From: Takakia lepidozioides
Lineage: Eukaryota; Streptophyta; Takakiopsida; Takakiales; Takakiaceae
Direction: 5' to 3'
Length of the DNA stretch: 64,000 nucleotides
NCBI GenBank assembly: GCA_030704615.1
Contig: CM060731.1
Span: 52,204,001 to 52,268,000 of the forward strand
In this document: piece by piece, positions 1-11,442 of the stretch
Position numbering within the stretch: position 1 is the first letter of the stretch
Layout: each line of letters opens with the position of its first letter
Position numbers and translations under genes: made by a program
Notes under the pieces: generated by a model
Seen by the model: the letters and a program-made list of their open reading frames with translations, nothing else
Database searches by the model: none
What the model was told of the DNA's origin: nothing

Positions 1-2756
1 ACCGGTGACTTGGTAGCAGCAACAGCAGTCGCAGGACCTTGAACAAAGTCGTCGTTCGAGTCACTCCCTTGGGTCCCCTCCTGCGCCTCCTCCGATGCCC
101 CGATGGTTTTCTGTTTTTTGGGTGTTACTGTACTCACCTGTTTCCTTGTCCTTTGCCTTTGGCCTTTATTCTTCTCATTCAATTTCTCCTGAATTCCTGC
201 CTGAGCAAGCTCTGCCGCTTTCCTGGAGTTCGCAAGCGCTTTTGCCTCTTTTGTACCCAGCGGAGGCAGCGGAGCCCGGTTTCGTCGGGCCTCAACATCC
301 AGCTTTAATTGAAACTCGGATGGGTCGAGCGAGCCGGGCGGAAGGTCCACATACCAAGGGCAATCATGCAAATGTTCCAGATGCCACTCCTTCACAATAT
401 CGTCAGTGTACATGGAGTCAGCCCCAGGGTTCCTCCATGCCAGGAAGAATGGTGGCTCGAAAGACAGATGACCTTTCTCCAAAAGGGAGAACTTGCAGTA
501 CCTGCATTCATGAAAAACACAATGAGGTCCCTGAATTGCAAATTCTGCACCATTTTCCCAGGTTGGGGCGGATCTGACTGGGCCTAGAAATGGAAAAATG
601 GCGCCGAATTTCGGTTTTCGGTGACTGCCACCCTAGGGACTTAGCCATCTTGGGAGCCCGGAAATGGAAATTCGGCGCCATTTTTCCTGGTTTGACCCGA
701 AAATGGCTAAGCTCCAAAACTGCCAGGGCCTAAAACTCGAAAAATGGCGCCGGATTTCGGTTTTTTGTGCCAGCCACCCTAGGGACTTAGCCATTTTCGG
801 AGCCCTGAACTGGAAATTCGGCGCCATTTTCCCTGGTCCGGCCCGAAAATGGCTAAGTCCCAGAACGGTAATAGGGCCTAGAACTGGAAAAATGGCGCCG
901 AATTTCCAGTTCAGGGCCAGCCACCCTAGGGACTTAGCCATTTTTGGAGCCCTGAACTGGAAATTCGGCGCCATTTTCCCATTTCCGGCCCGAAAATGGC
1001 TAAGTCCCAGAACGGTAATATGGCCTTGAACTGGAAAAATGGCGCCAAATTTCCAGTTCAGGGCCAGGCACCCTAGGGACTTAGCCATTTTCGGAGCCCT
1101 GAACTGGAAATTCGGCGCCATTTTCCCAAAGACCAATTTTCATGCGCCACATGAGGCCTCTAACATCCTGAAATGCAAGGACTTGAAAGGAAGGCATCGC
1201 GTATGTACCTGTTCAGAAGGCGCATTGCTGCTTTGTCCGCGTTCGGCTGGTCGGTGAACTCGTGGCTCCGGCGGGCATGGGGTATCTCCCGAAAGAATAG
1301 GTCGGTTTTGTAGAGCAGAAAGTACCTCGTCACATAGTCGCGTAGGCTCTCTGCTGCAGGAGAAATCTCCATCTTGAACTGATGTGCTTGTGTGTCCAGC
1401 TGCTCTTGCGCATTCATCGTCACCTGTGGAGATTCTCCATCAGATCGTTTTCCTCAAAAAATACAATGAATCCACCCCCTACAAGAGTAGAAACGCCAAA
1501 CGAAGCGTGGGGAAGTACCTGAAACCACCATGTCATGCGGTTCATCCACATGTCGAATGTGGGGTCAGACAGTTTGTCCGATTTGGGGAAGCTCCACATG
1601 TCCCTTGTACTTTGGGAACCATTCCAGATTTGGAGCCACCGGGTCTGTCCAACCACCCAGCATATTCGTAAGCGCCAAACACCACAAAAACGAGTTGTTG
1701 CCACCACAATTTGGTTAAGAATGTATCACCTTTTTTGTTGCATCCACACAGAATGTGGCTAGATGATGGAGCTTCTCCAATGTCATCGTGGGCTTCAGAG
1801 CGCGATAGTAGTGCTTCCCCACCTCCACCAGAAAGTCGGCACCAAGGGCGGGATCAGCTATGGCCACGTACTTTACCATCCGCGACTTGTACTTTATGCG
1901 GGCCCTGGCCTCCGCAGCTTTGAGATACGATTCGAGTGCCGGGAGGGTTAGATTCTTCTCCTCTGACTCCATATAGAACCTCCGCGCATGTGCCAAATCC
2001 TGCTGAATTTTCGTCTGTCAAGAATGCGCACATAAGATTAGAGATCCTGCTCAACACTTTTTCTTCTATTGGGGGAGGAGAGACACATTAGCTCAACAAA
2101 ACAGTGAGGAGCTTTACCCGAAATATGTAGTCCACCATGGCGTCCATGCTCAGCCTATACCAGGTTCTGTCTGCCTTTGCCTCCGACTTGCGCAGGAGGT
2201 CGGCACTGAGCGAATTGGCAAACTCTTGCACCCCCTGCTTCCCGACACTCGGAAGAGCATATGGGACAAGTTGGTGGCAATGAAGGCATTCTCAGTCACC
2301 CTGCAATGCCACATTTCCATCAAACAATATTGAAATGGGAATTTTCAACAAATATGAGGATTCGCAATGAAATGACTTACAATCGGATGGGTCCAAAAGC
2401 AAGAGGCGTTGTAACTTACGAGTTGATGTCCGCCATTGCAGCTTTGAGAAGACTGCGATCGTTGGGCCCCGCAACCTTCAGCACAACACACTCCACGGCG
2501 AAATGCCAATCGAGGTCGTTGGGGTGGGCTTCGGCTATGTGCTCCATCCATGCCAGGAGGCGATGATTGCCATCCCACACGTAAAACATCTTACCGGACA
2601 AGTGCTGGAAAAGAGGATCAATAGCAATCGTTCTCTCGAACTCATCATTTCACCTTTGCCAATGGGGACCCCATTTGTCCACCTCATCGGAAGTGTGGGC
2701 ACGGGAAGCTCCGTGGTCGTTCTCAATGGAAACGTAAAAGGCGGCAGACCCCATTC
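1..2756 (-). pseudogene. ParB-like gene family, copy 1 (5'-truncated, antisense)
   Basis: Reading the minus strand, exons can be placed at about 2756-2420, 2302-2118, 2014-1730, 1644-1519, 1423-1209 and 501-1 (running off the window), each bounded by GT/AG. The first holds the motif [17 protein letters not shown], a ParB/sulfiredoxin-type DGNHR box. Every exon aligns by eye with copy 2 at 15179-17600 (shared [21 protein letters not shown] and Y-K-x-L/V strings, and the same exon order). The methyltransferase-like C-terminus seen in copy 2 would lie left of base 1. The 5' end stops abruptly at 2756, where a retroelement begins. An in-frame TGA lies in the first exon and a frame change at about 2235, so this copy is probably dead. 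Relationship to copy 2 is secure; the ParB label rests on one motif. Confidence 0.6.
540..1128. repeat. Four-unit ~147-bp tandem array with internal inverted symmetry
   Basis: The string AATGGCGCC recurs at 597, 743, 891 and 1038 (steps 146, 148, 147), and its reverse arm GGCGCCATTTT recurs at 674, 820, 967 and 1114 (steps 146, 147, 147). Each unit therefore contains two oppositely oriented arms that can pair, separated by CACCCTAGGGACTTAGCCAT. The array sits in the intron between the 1423-1209 and 501-1 exons of the antisense gene copy. Nothing suggests that the open frames crossing it are coding. Confidence 0.9.
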
Positions 2757-4395
2757 GAAATTCAGGCATTACCTATTGGGAAGAAAGTTTATGTTTTATG
2801 TGGATCACCAGGCTCTAATATATCTGGTGAACAAACCTTTGATAAGTGGAAGGATAGCAAGGTGGTTAATAATCTTGCACGAGTTTGAGTTCGAAGTTGT
2901 TTACAAGCCTGGCCGTTTGCATCTTGTGGCAGATCATTTGTCACGCCTAACAACAGGAGAGCCCGCCACAGGAGTAGACGACCAATTACCTGATGTGAGT
3001 TTATTTGCAATGGAGGTGCAGGGAAGTGCAGATGAATGGTTAGATTGGCAGTGGCCAATCAGATACTACCTTACTCATGGTCAGTGCCCACCTAGTTATG
3101 GTAAGGAGCAGATGAAGAGAATCGTTATCAAGGCTTTACCTTATACTATGGTAGGGGGCAGAATGTATAAGCTAGGACCTGATGGAGTACTTAAACGATG
3201 CTTGTACCACCATGCAGTAAATAAAGTTTTGGAGGAAGTTCATAAAGGAGTGGTTGGAGGTCATTTTGGAGAAGAGACTACCAGTAGGAAGATACTACTT
3301 GCAGGTTATTGGTGGCCTACTTTGTTCAAAGATGTACACAAGTATTGTCAGAGTTGTGATGAATGTCAGAGGCTAGGACCTTTGCAGAGATCTGGGAAGA
3401 TGGCTTTGCATCCTACGATGCCTACTGAACCATATCAGAAATGGGGACTAGACTTTGTCGGACCAATTAACCCACCAGCCAAGAATACACAGAACAAGTA
3501 CATAATTACAGCCACTGATTATACTACGAAGTGGGTGGAAGCTACAGCTATGAGGGACAAATCAAAGCAAGGTTCCTGTATGAGAACATACTTACACGAT
3601 TTGGCTGTCCCCTGGAATTTATCAGTGACCAGTCACTTCATTAATGAGGCCATTGAACTATTGACTAAAGAGTTCATGGTTGTGCATAGGAAGAGTACAA
3701 CATATTACCCACAGGGTAATGGGCAGGCAGAGGCTGTACTATCTTGGCTAAGATAGTCAATGCAAACAGAACGGATTGGGATACAAAGCTGCTGACAGCT
3801 TTGTGGTCATACAAGACTTCATATAAAGTCACCACTAAGTATACACCATTCCAATTAGTTTATGGTATGGAAGCTTTACTTCCAGTGGAATTCTTGTTAC
3901 TACTACCATGAGAACTGAATGGGGAAAGATAATGGAATTGGAAGATTCAATTAAGGTCAGGAAACATGAATTATACCATGTGGAAGAAGTACGTGCTGAT
4001 GCAGCTGATAACATGACCAAATTTCAGATGAAGAGGAAGGAACAGTTTGATGAAGGCAAATTAAAGACTTTTAAGACGAGAGATTTGGTTCTCTGGTTGT
4101 AGAAGAAGGGGAAGATTAAAACTTCTAAGCTTAAATCACCATGGAAAGGACCTTATGTCATATAGAAGATGTATGATAACAACACCGCCATGTTACAAAC
4201 CATTAACAAAGAGATGCTGGGAAGAGTCAATGCCAATAAGTTGAAGGGGTACAGTGGTATCCATGACAAACCATTGCAACACGATTTGCATGTTGAAACG
4301 CAAAAGCAGTCACGAGCTGCGCCTGTGATACCAACGGAGTATGGAGCACTTGTCGTTAAGCCGAGCGTGTATGACCAAGGCGGGAAGTACAAGTG
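2757..4395 (+). pseudogene. RNase H-integrase fragment of LTR family I, copy A
   Basis: The frame opens with the RNase H string [15 protein letters not shown] and continues into the integrase zinc-binding HHCC module (H-x-GHFGEETT ... CQSCDECQR) and the catalytic core ([13 protein letters not shown]). The core is shifted out of frame near 3560-3640 and again near 3740. The C-terminal part continues in another frame from about 3908 and has two in-frame TAG codons at 4100-4102 and 4163-4165 where copy B has CAG. The last codons are followed by the CACAGCC spacer. Integrase of the Ty3/Gypsy type would join element cDNA to host DNA; this copy cannot encode an intact one. Confidence 0.85.
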
Positions 4396-4480
4396 TCACA
4401 CAGCCTATCACAGCCCACCACAGTGCCACACAGCCTGTCACAGCCCAACACAGCCCATACAGATTACACAGTCCACAGGG
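4390..4480 (+). repeat. CACAGCC-type spacer repeat after pol (copy A)
   Basis: Degenerate tandem CACAGCC/ATCACAGC units separate the integrase from the 3' ORF. The same block occurs at 52915-53045 of copy B, and a much longer relative lies inside the LTRs. Confidence 0.8.
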
Positions 4481-5028
4481 TCAGTGTCAGGTGGACGCGA
4501 ATTAACGTTAGAAAAGTGGCCATGGAGTGAAGAGGAAGTTTGGAAGTCAAACTTGGAGAATATGCCATGCGGAGAGGGGAAGTCGGGGGCATGTTTAGAA
4601 ACGGACACGTGGCCACTAAGGCGTGGCACACCGCACTGCATCAATTGCAAAAAAAAATCTCATTATGCAAACGGACAAATCGGGCCGTCAAAGTACCTAC
4701 CCGGTACAGCAACTAATACTAATTGTGGGCCCATTAATGCATTCAGTGTAAGGGTAATGGAACCTTTTCCGAGTAAAAAAAAAAAGAAACCTATGCCACA
4801 TGTGTTGTCCTACTGGACATTCCAGGTGGGAATGTCCATGGAGGGGGGTGGAATTAAGAAATTACCTAAGCAGTCCACAGCCAATCAGGAGTGCGAATTA
4901 CATGCAGGTGGTTCCCTCCAAGAAACAAGAACAAGAAATAGGAAGTGTTATGAGCGGAAGAGTCGGGGTAGCTCTGAATAGCCAAGGTCTCGACGGAAGG
5001 GGCAATCAAAGCACTTGTTTTGTAGCTA

Positions 5029-7541
5029 TGGCAGATGTAACGGATTACACACTCGCTTTACTTCTCACGCAGTGGCGCAAGGACGGAAGCATTGAGAGTA
5101 CATTTTCTCTCACTCGATACTTGCAAGCCCCACAGGCTTACACGCACTTACCTCTTCCATTCTGTGCCAACCATACCTTCATGCTCTGTGCCCTGCAAGC
5201 TTTCCTTCAGCTGTTTCAAACAAAGCCTTTTTGTTTGTCTAGAATGAAGAGAGTGAGGGGAATGGAGGATATCAGGGTGAACAGCACCACGATTCTGCAG
5301 AAGCAAACAATTGCAGCACCGCAGGCAGTACAACTGCTAAGGGAGTTGCGATTGGAGGGGCTACGCAAGGACTGGTCCTTGCATCATCGGCAGTATATGA
5401 TTCAATTTCTTCAGAATTTTGAGCCTCGGACGGGAGTTACTCAGGTGAGGGGATTAGATATAGAAATTACTCCCCAGTACCTGCAACAATTGTTTGATTT
5501 GCCATCAGGTCATGTGGATATGGATGAGCACAAGACAAGATTGCAGATAGGGAATTTGTTTCAAGAAGGGAGTTTCTTTACAACTCAAGGTTACGCTTGT
5601 ACCAAAGCCGAGTACCCAGGGCTTAGGGAAGTTGGCCAAATATTGAACGTTCTGTTTGCCATGAAACAGAACCAACAGTATTTGAGCAGGTCATTCACAG
5701 TGGAGATCCTGAAAGCTTTGAGGGGAGAGGATGTCGCTTGGGCGGAGTTAATGTACAATGGACTGGTGGACGAGATGAAGAGGTTACAGGGCACTGCTGC
5801 TAGTCTCCGATCATTGTGTCTGGTCCAATTATTGCCCAAATCATTCTTGATTCTTGCATACTTGATACTCGGGAACGTAAGGAGATGGGAGTGTTTGAGG
5901 CAGAAACCACTGCAATTGAAGAGCAAGGCTCTTCACATAGTGAGGGTGGATTGGCAGGGAAACACCAGTCTAAGAGACAGAGGCGGGGTATGACTGTAGT
6001 GGCGGATCCATTGGCTTCATGGAAACCGCACGATGATGTTTCCCAAGCTCTTGTGCAGGATGGGGCACAACAGCACAGAAGGCTGTTATTATTGGAAGCA
6101 CGGCCTTCGGAGAGGGAAGAGGAAGTCAATTCGATACCATAGTCACCACAACCAATTGACTTAGTTGTTTTAGAGGTTCCACAGTTAGTACATGCTATGA
6201 CATCACCCCCAATTGCTCTGGAAGGAGAAAGGTTGGACATTCCCACTACAGAGCAGGTCGTGGCCGAAATTGAGAAGGGTGATCTTCTCTATGAAAACTC
6301 TGGCTTGGTAAGGGAATCAGTGATTCCAGAGGTGCAGCGGTTGTCAAGGGAAAACCCTGTTGTGCATGTAATACCCACACCTGTGACGGAGGTACCAGGG
6401 GTAGAATATCAGGACACTACAGCACCTGTGGAGGATGAGTTGGTTCAGGAAGAGAATCTGGTGGGGCAATGGCCTGAATGGTTGGTGAGGCATCACACTG
6501 TGGAGGATCAGGGAGAACAGCAGCAAGTTCACCATGATGACCCTCAGCAGGCCATGCTTATGAGTTCCATAAGCCAAACACTTAATTTGTTGGGTACTTA
6601 TGTGAAATCCCATGTTCCATCTACCCAATTGGCAGCTTTGAGGGAGGAACTCAGGAAGGAGTTTGAGGCTCGAATTGCCACTGAGTGTGCTAACAAGGTA
6701 GATGAGGAGGTCAATCTCAAGTTACAGCAAGAGTTGGAGGACACAAAGCCTGCTTTGCAGTTGGCCAAGGGACATTTGATTGAAGCAGGCCTCGAGCATG
6801 ACCAGTTACATGAAGCACATAAGCAATAGTTCTACCAAATGCAGGTGAAGCATGAGGGCAAGTTGCAAGAAGTGAATGTACTACATACAGAGTTGCAGGC
6901 AGTACATGAGAAGATGACCATACAATGTGCTACACTCACAAATACTCTTGAGCAAACTGCATTAGAAGTTAACAGACAAGGGGAGAGATGTATGAAGGCA
7001 GAAACAGAGATAATAGAGCAAGCGAAACTCATTGTTGATATGAAGAATACAATCTGTTGCAATGAGAATACTTTCAAACAATACAGACAGGTTGAGGCTG
7101 ACCAGGAGAGGTACATCCTGGAGTTGCAACAAACAGTCATGGTCAATAGAAATGAACTCTCTGTGGCTAACAAGGCTTGGAAGGAGGCCAATAATCTGGC
7201 TGCTGCCTATGCGAGTCTTGTTGAACCTCATGCAAAGCGCATGGAGGCTTTACAGTAGCAGTTAGATGTGTACAGACTCACGGAGGAGCAGACTCTCAAG
7301 GGTGCCACACACGGCTTGGCGGATAACCACCTTATGCAGGTCTGGTTAGTACAAGGGCCAGTGGAAGGCAAAGCACCACGCAAGCTCACCCAGGACGAGA
7401 TGAATGAGCTCAGACTGCAGGTGCAGAACATTGCCACAATTACTATAGACAATGTCTATAGTAGGATAGCGGAGCTACAGGAGGATGTAGAAGGCCTACA
7501 GACTCAGGTGGATGACCTGAGTTCAAACATTGACAATAGAG
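5029..7541 (+). pseudogene. Extra 3' ORF of LTR family I, copy A (coiled-coil protein)
   Basis: The reading starts at ATG 5029 (MADVTDYTLALLLTQW) and follows copy B residue for residue. It is frameshifted near 5800 and interrupted by TAG at 6140-6142, 6827-6829 and 7256-7258, all CAG in copy B. The N-terminal third is globular (RGMEDIRV, GVTQVRGLDIEITP), the middle is acidic and variable, and the second half (from about 6600) is a long heptad-like coiled coil. It ends abruptly at the junction with the gag array. I recognise no known domain. Its place after integrase is where some plant Gypsy elements carry env-like or other additional ORFs. Confidence 0.75.
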
Positions 7542-7546
7542 TCCCT

Positions 7547-8460
7547 TTGATTTCCACGTGCCATTGTCGCCACGTGGCCTATCCCACTTTTTTTCCGGTC
7601 GGAAGGAGTCACCTTCCCGCCAGGTCTTCTTGTGGTTCAGCTCCGTATGGCCTTATCTTTCACCCCTAGGGACATCTGAGAAACATTCAGCCCTCTCAAT
7701 TGCCTCGTTCAAAGTCTTAGGTGGCTCTCCTCCAAACTTCCGCCTGGCCCATGGGCCAGTCCCACCACAAGTTGAAGACCATTTCCGTTCTGCCATGTCC
7801 GCGACTTCCAGCAAAAGCACATTGAAAGCCTGGACATACCCCCGAATGTCGTCTATTTGCTTCAAATTCCTCATCTTGTCCCGGGCAAGCCAGGACGCGT
7901 TGAGAGGCACAAACTGTCTCTTCATCAATTCCTTGAACCCACTCCAGTTCAAGGTTTCCGGGCTTGGACCTCGGTCGTGAAGGCGTTTCTGCCACCATTG
8001 TTGAGCATAGCCCCTCAAATAGGTGGGAGCCACTTCCACCCGATCTTCGTCACTCAACTTGGCCGCCCGGAAGTACTGCTCTAGCTCCAGAGCCAGGTGT
8101 TGAGCGCCTTCCGATTTCGGACGCCCTCGAAGGGTCGGGTTCCTTAGGCTTCACCTTAAACTTTGCCTTAGTGGAAGTGGCATTAGCCGCCTTCACACGT
8201 CTTTCAGCGTCCCGCCAAACTGCGCCAACAACCCTTCCCAAAAGGCTGCCGGCATGGGGGCATCTGTCGGTCGGTCGGAGCTCTCGGGGATTCCTCGGGC
8301 TCCGACTCCTCGGATTCCTTCCGCTCTTGAGCGGCCTCGTTTTCGAAAACATGCATCGCTTCCTCAAACGGCCGCCTCGGTGACACGTCGCCCCCATCAG
8401 GCTCACCAGATCATCATCTTTTGGGCCGTTCCGCTTTCGCTTTGGCTTGCCCGACCCCAT
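7547..8460 (-). pseudogene. Gag of LTR family II, unit 1 (3'-truncated)
   Basis: The unit starts at MGSGKPKRKR (8460) and stops before the CCHC knuckle, where retroelement copy A abuts at about 7545. The gag domain is open at 7653-8057 (SDEDRVEVAPTYLRGY onward); the N-terminal part is in another frame. Confidence 0.8.
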
Positions 8461-8526
8461 GATGAGGCCAATCCCAAGGACGATCACGTACTGAACTCTA
8501 AGCTCTGATACCAAGTGTCGCGCACC

Positions 8527-9916
8527 TCACTTCGGTAAGCTCCCCTTCAAGTCACTCGCTTTGATGCGCGCGCCTAACTCCCAACCTGGCCGCTGGCCAA
8601 CTTGGAGCTTCGGCTGCTCACCGGGGCATAACGGTCCCCCTTCGATCTCCCAAAGAACCCTCCACCGATTTGGGCCCAGCAGGAATTCCCTTTGGTAGTT
8701 GGCAGTCCGGAACAGTTAAGGCGCCAGTTTCCTGATACAACTCACAAGAAAATTTGCCCTACCTTGCAAGTCCTGGTGACCACCGCTTCACCAAGCGACT
8801 GATGGTATCTTCCGACAGCTCCGTGGTCGCCCGAGTCATGTTCAATTGCCGGGGCTTCGTGCACTTCTTGGCCATGTGCCCGGGCTCCCCGCAATTGAAA
8901 CATACTCATCAAAGGTCGCCTTTTGTCCGCCATAAGCCGCTCCACCCGCTTTTCCTTTCGAAGCACCGGGTGTCGCCTTGACGTGTGAAGGCCCTCCCTC
9001 GATTTCCACGTGCCATTTTCGCCGCGTGGCCTATCCCACTTCTTTTCCGGTTGGAAGGAGTCACCTTCCCGCCGAATCTTCTTGTGGTTGAGCTCCGTAC
9101 GGGCCTTGTCTTTCACCCCTAGGGACATCTGAGAAACATTCAGCCCTCTCAATAGCCTCGTTCAAAGTCTTGGGTGGTTTTCTCCTCCAACTTCCGCCTG
9201 GCCCATGGGGCCAGTCCCGCCACAAAGTTGAAGACCATTTCTGGTTCTGCCATGTCCGGGACTTCGAGCAACAGCACATTGAAGCCTGGACATACCCCCG
9301 AATGTCGTCTGTTTGCTTCAAATTCCTCATCTTGTCCCGGGCAAGCCAGGACGCGTTGAGGGGCACAAACTGTCTCTCATCAATTCCTTGAACCCACTCC
9401 AGTTCAAGGTTTCCGGGCTTGGACCTCGGTCGTGAGGCGTTTCTGCCACCATTGTTGAGCATAGCCCTCAAATAGGTGGGAGCCACTTCCACCCGATCTT
9501 CGTCACTCAACTTGGCCGCCCGGAAGTACTGCTCTAGCTCCAGGAGCCAGGTGTTGAGCGCCTTCCGATTTCGGACGCCCTCGAAGGTGTCGGGTTCCTT
9601 AGGCTCACCTTAAACTTTGCCTTAGTGGAAGTGGCATTAGCCGCCTTCAACACGTCTTTCAGCGTCCCGCCAAACTGCGCCAACAACCTTCCCAAAAGGC
9701 TGCCGGCATGGGAGGCATCTGTTGGTCGGTCGGAGCTCTCGGGGATTCCTCGGGCTCCGACTCCTCGGATTCCTTCCGCTCTTGAGCGGCCTCGTTTTCG
9801 AAAACATGCATCGCTTCCTCAAACGGCCGCCTCGGTGACACGTCGCCCCCATCAGGCTCACCAGGATCATCATCTTTTGGGCCGTTCCGCTTTCGCTTTG
9901 GCTTGCCCGACCCCAT
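8527..9916 (-). pseudogene. Gag of LTR family II, unit 2 (several frameshifts)
   Basis: Same order as units 3 and 4, but broken by several one-base deletions (for example near 9431 and 9602) that split it into fragments at 8742-9152, 9061-9510 and 9637-9970. The unit is four bases shorter than its neighbours (1456 bp). Confidence 0.8.
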
Positions 9917-9982
9917 GATGAGGCCAATCCCAAGGACGATCACGTACTGAACTCTAAGCTCTGATACCAAGTGTCGCGCACC

Positions 9983-11376
9983 TCACTTCGGTAAGCTCCC
10001 CTTCAAGTCACTCGCTTTGATGCGCGCGCCTAACTCCCAACCTGGCCGCTGGCCAACTTGGAGCTTCGGCTGCTCACCGGGGCATAACGGTCCCCTTCGA
10101 TCTCCCAAAGAACCCTCCACCGATTTGGGCCCAGCAGGAATTCCCTTTGGTAGTTGGCAGTCCGGAACAGTTAAGGCGCCAGTTTCCTGATACAACTCAC
10201 AAGAAAATTTGCCTACCTTGCAAGTCCTGGTGACCACCGCTTCCACCAAGCGACTGATGGTATCTTCCGACAGCTCCGTGGTCGCCCGAGTCATGTTCAA
10301 TTGCCGGGGCTTCGTGCACTTCTTGGCCATGTGCCCGGGCTCCCCGCAATTGAAACATACTCCATCAAAGGTCGCCTTTTGTCCGCCATAAGCCGCTCCA
10401 CCCGCTTTCCTTTCGAAGCACCGGGTGTCGCCTTGACGTGTGAAGGCCCTCCCTTCGATTTCCACGTGCCATTTTCGCCGCGTGGCCTATCCCACTTCTT
10501 TTCCGGTTGGAAGGAGTCACCTTCCCGCCGAATCTTCTTGTGGTTTAGCTCCGTACGGCCTTGTCTTTCACCCCTAGGGACATCTGAGAAACATTCAGCC
10601 CTCTCAATAGCCTCGTTCAAAGTCTTGGGTGGTTTCTCCTCCAACTTCCGCCTGGCCCATGGGGCCAGTCCCGCCACAAAGTTGAAGACCATTTCTGGTT
10701 CTGCCATGTCCGGGACTTCGAGCAACAGCACATTGAAAGCCTGGACATACCCCCGAATGTCGTCTGTTTGCTTCAAATTCCTCATCTTGTCCCGGGCAAG
10801 CCAGGACGCGTTGAGGGGCACAAACTGTCTCTTCATCAATTCCTTGAACCCACTCCAGTTCAAGGTTTCCGGGCTTGGACCTCGGTCGTGAAGGCGTTTC
10901 TGCCACCATTGTTGAGCATAGCCCCTCAAATAGGTGGGAGCCACTTCCACCCGATCTTCGTCACTCAACTTGGCCGCCCGGAAGTACTGCTCTAGCTCCA
11001 GGAGCCAGGTGTTGAGCGCCTTCCGATTTCGGACGCCCTCGAAGGTGTCGGGTTCCTTAGGCTTCACCTTAAACTTTGCCTTAGTGGAAGTGGCATTAGC
11101 CGCCTTCAACACGTCTTTCAGCGTCCCGCCAAACTGCGCCAACAACCCTTCCCAAAAGGCTGCCGGCATGGGAGGCATCTGTTGGTCGGTCGGAGCTCTC
11201 GGGGATTCCTCGGGCTCCGACTCCTCGGATTCCTTCCGCTCTTGAGCGGCCTCGTTTTCAAAAACATGCATCGCTTCCTCAAACGGCCGCCTCGGTGACA
11301 CGTCGCCCCCATCAGGCTCACCAGGATCATCATCTTTTGGGCCGTTCCGCTTTCGCTTTGGCTTGCCCGACCCCAT
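9983..11376 (-). pseudogene. Gag of LTR family II, unit 3 (best preserved gag domain)
   Basis: The gag domain is open without break from ATG 11376 to about 10410. One T is lost from the T run at 10406-10408 relative to unit 4, so the CCHC knuckle lies in another frame (9983-10465). The near identity to unit 4, apart from single-base indels, indicates recent or homogenised duplication. Same domain order as unit 4. Confidence 0.85.
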
Positions 11377-11442
11377 GATGAGGCCAATCCCAAGGACGAT
11401 CACGTACTAAACTCTAAGCTCTGATACCAAGTGTCGCGCACC

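Larger units (their letters stand above)
2757..7543 (+). mobile_element. LTR family I retroelement, copy A (internal fragment)
   Basis: The segment starts inside RNase H at a point identical to 63187 of copy D and ends inside the 3' ORF. Order: RNase H, integrase, a short CACAGCC-rich spacer, then a long extra ORF. There are no LTRs; both ends are abrupt (against the antisense gene at 2756 and against the gag array at about 7545). Frameshifts in the integrase and several CAG to TAG changes relative to copy B make it non-functional. Confidence 0.85.

Noticed and set aside
95-587. Plus-strand frames at the left edge
   Set aside because: They are shadows of the minus-strand exon 501-1, which matches gene copy 2 and has good splice borders.
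633-1136. Long minus and plus frames across the 147-bp array
   Set aside because: Open only because the repeat length is a multiple of three without stops; composition is that of the repeat.
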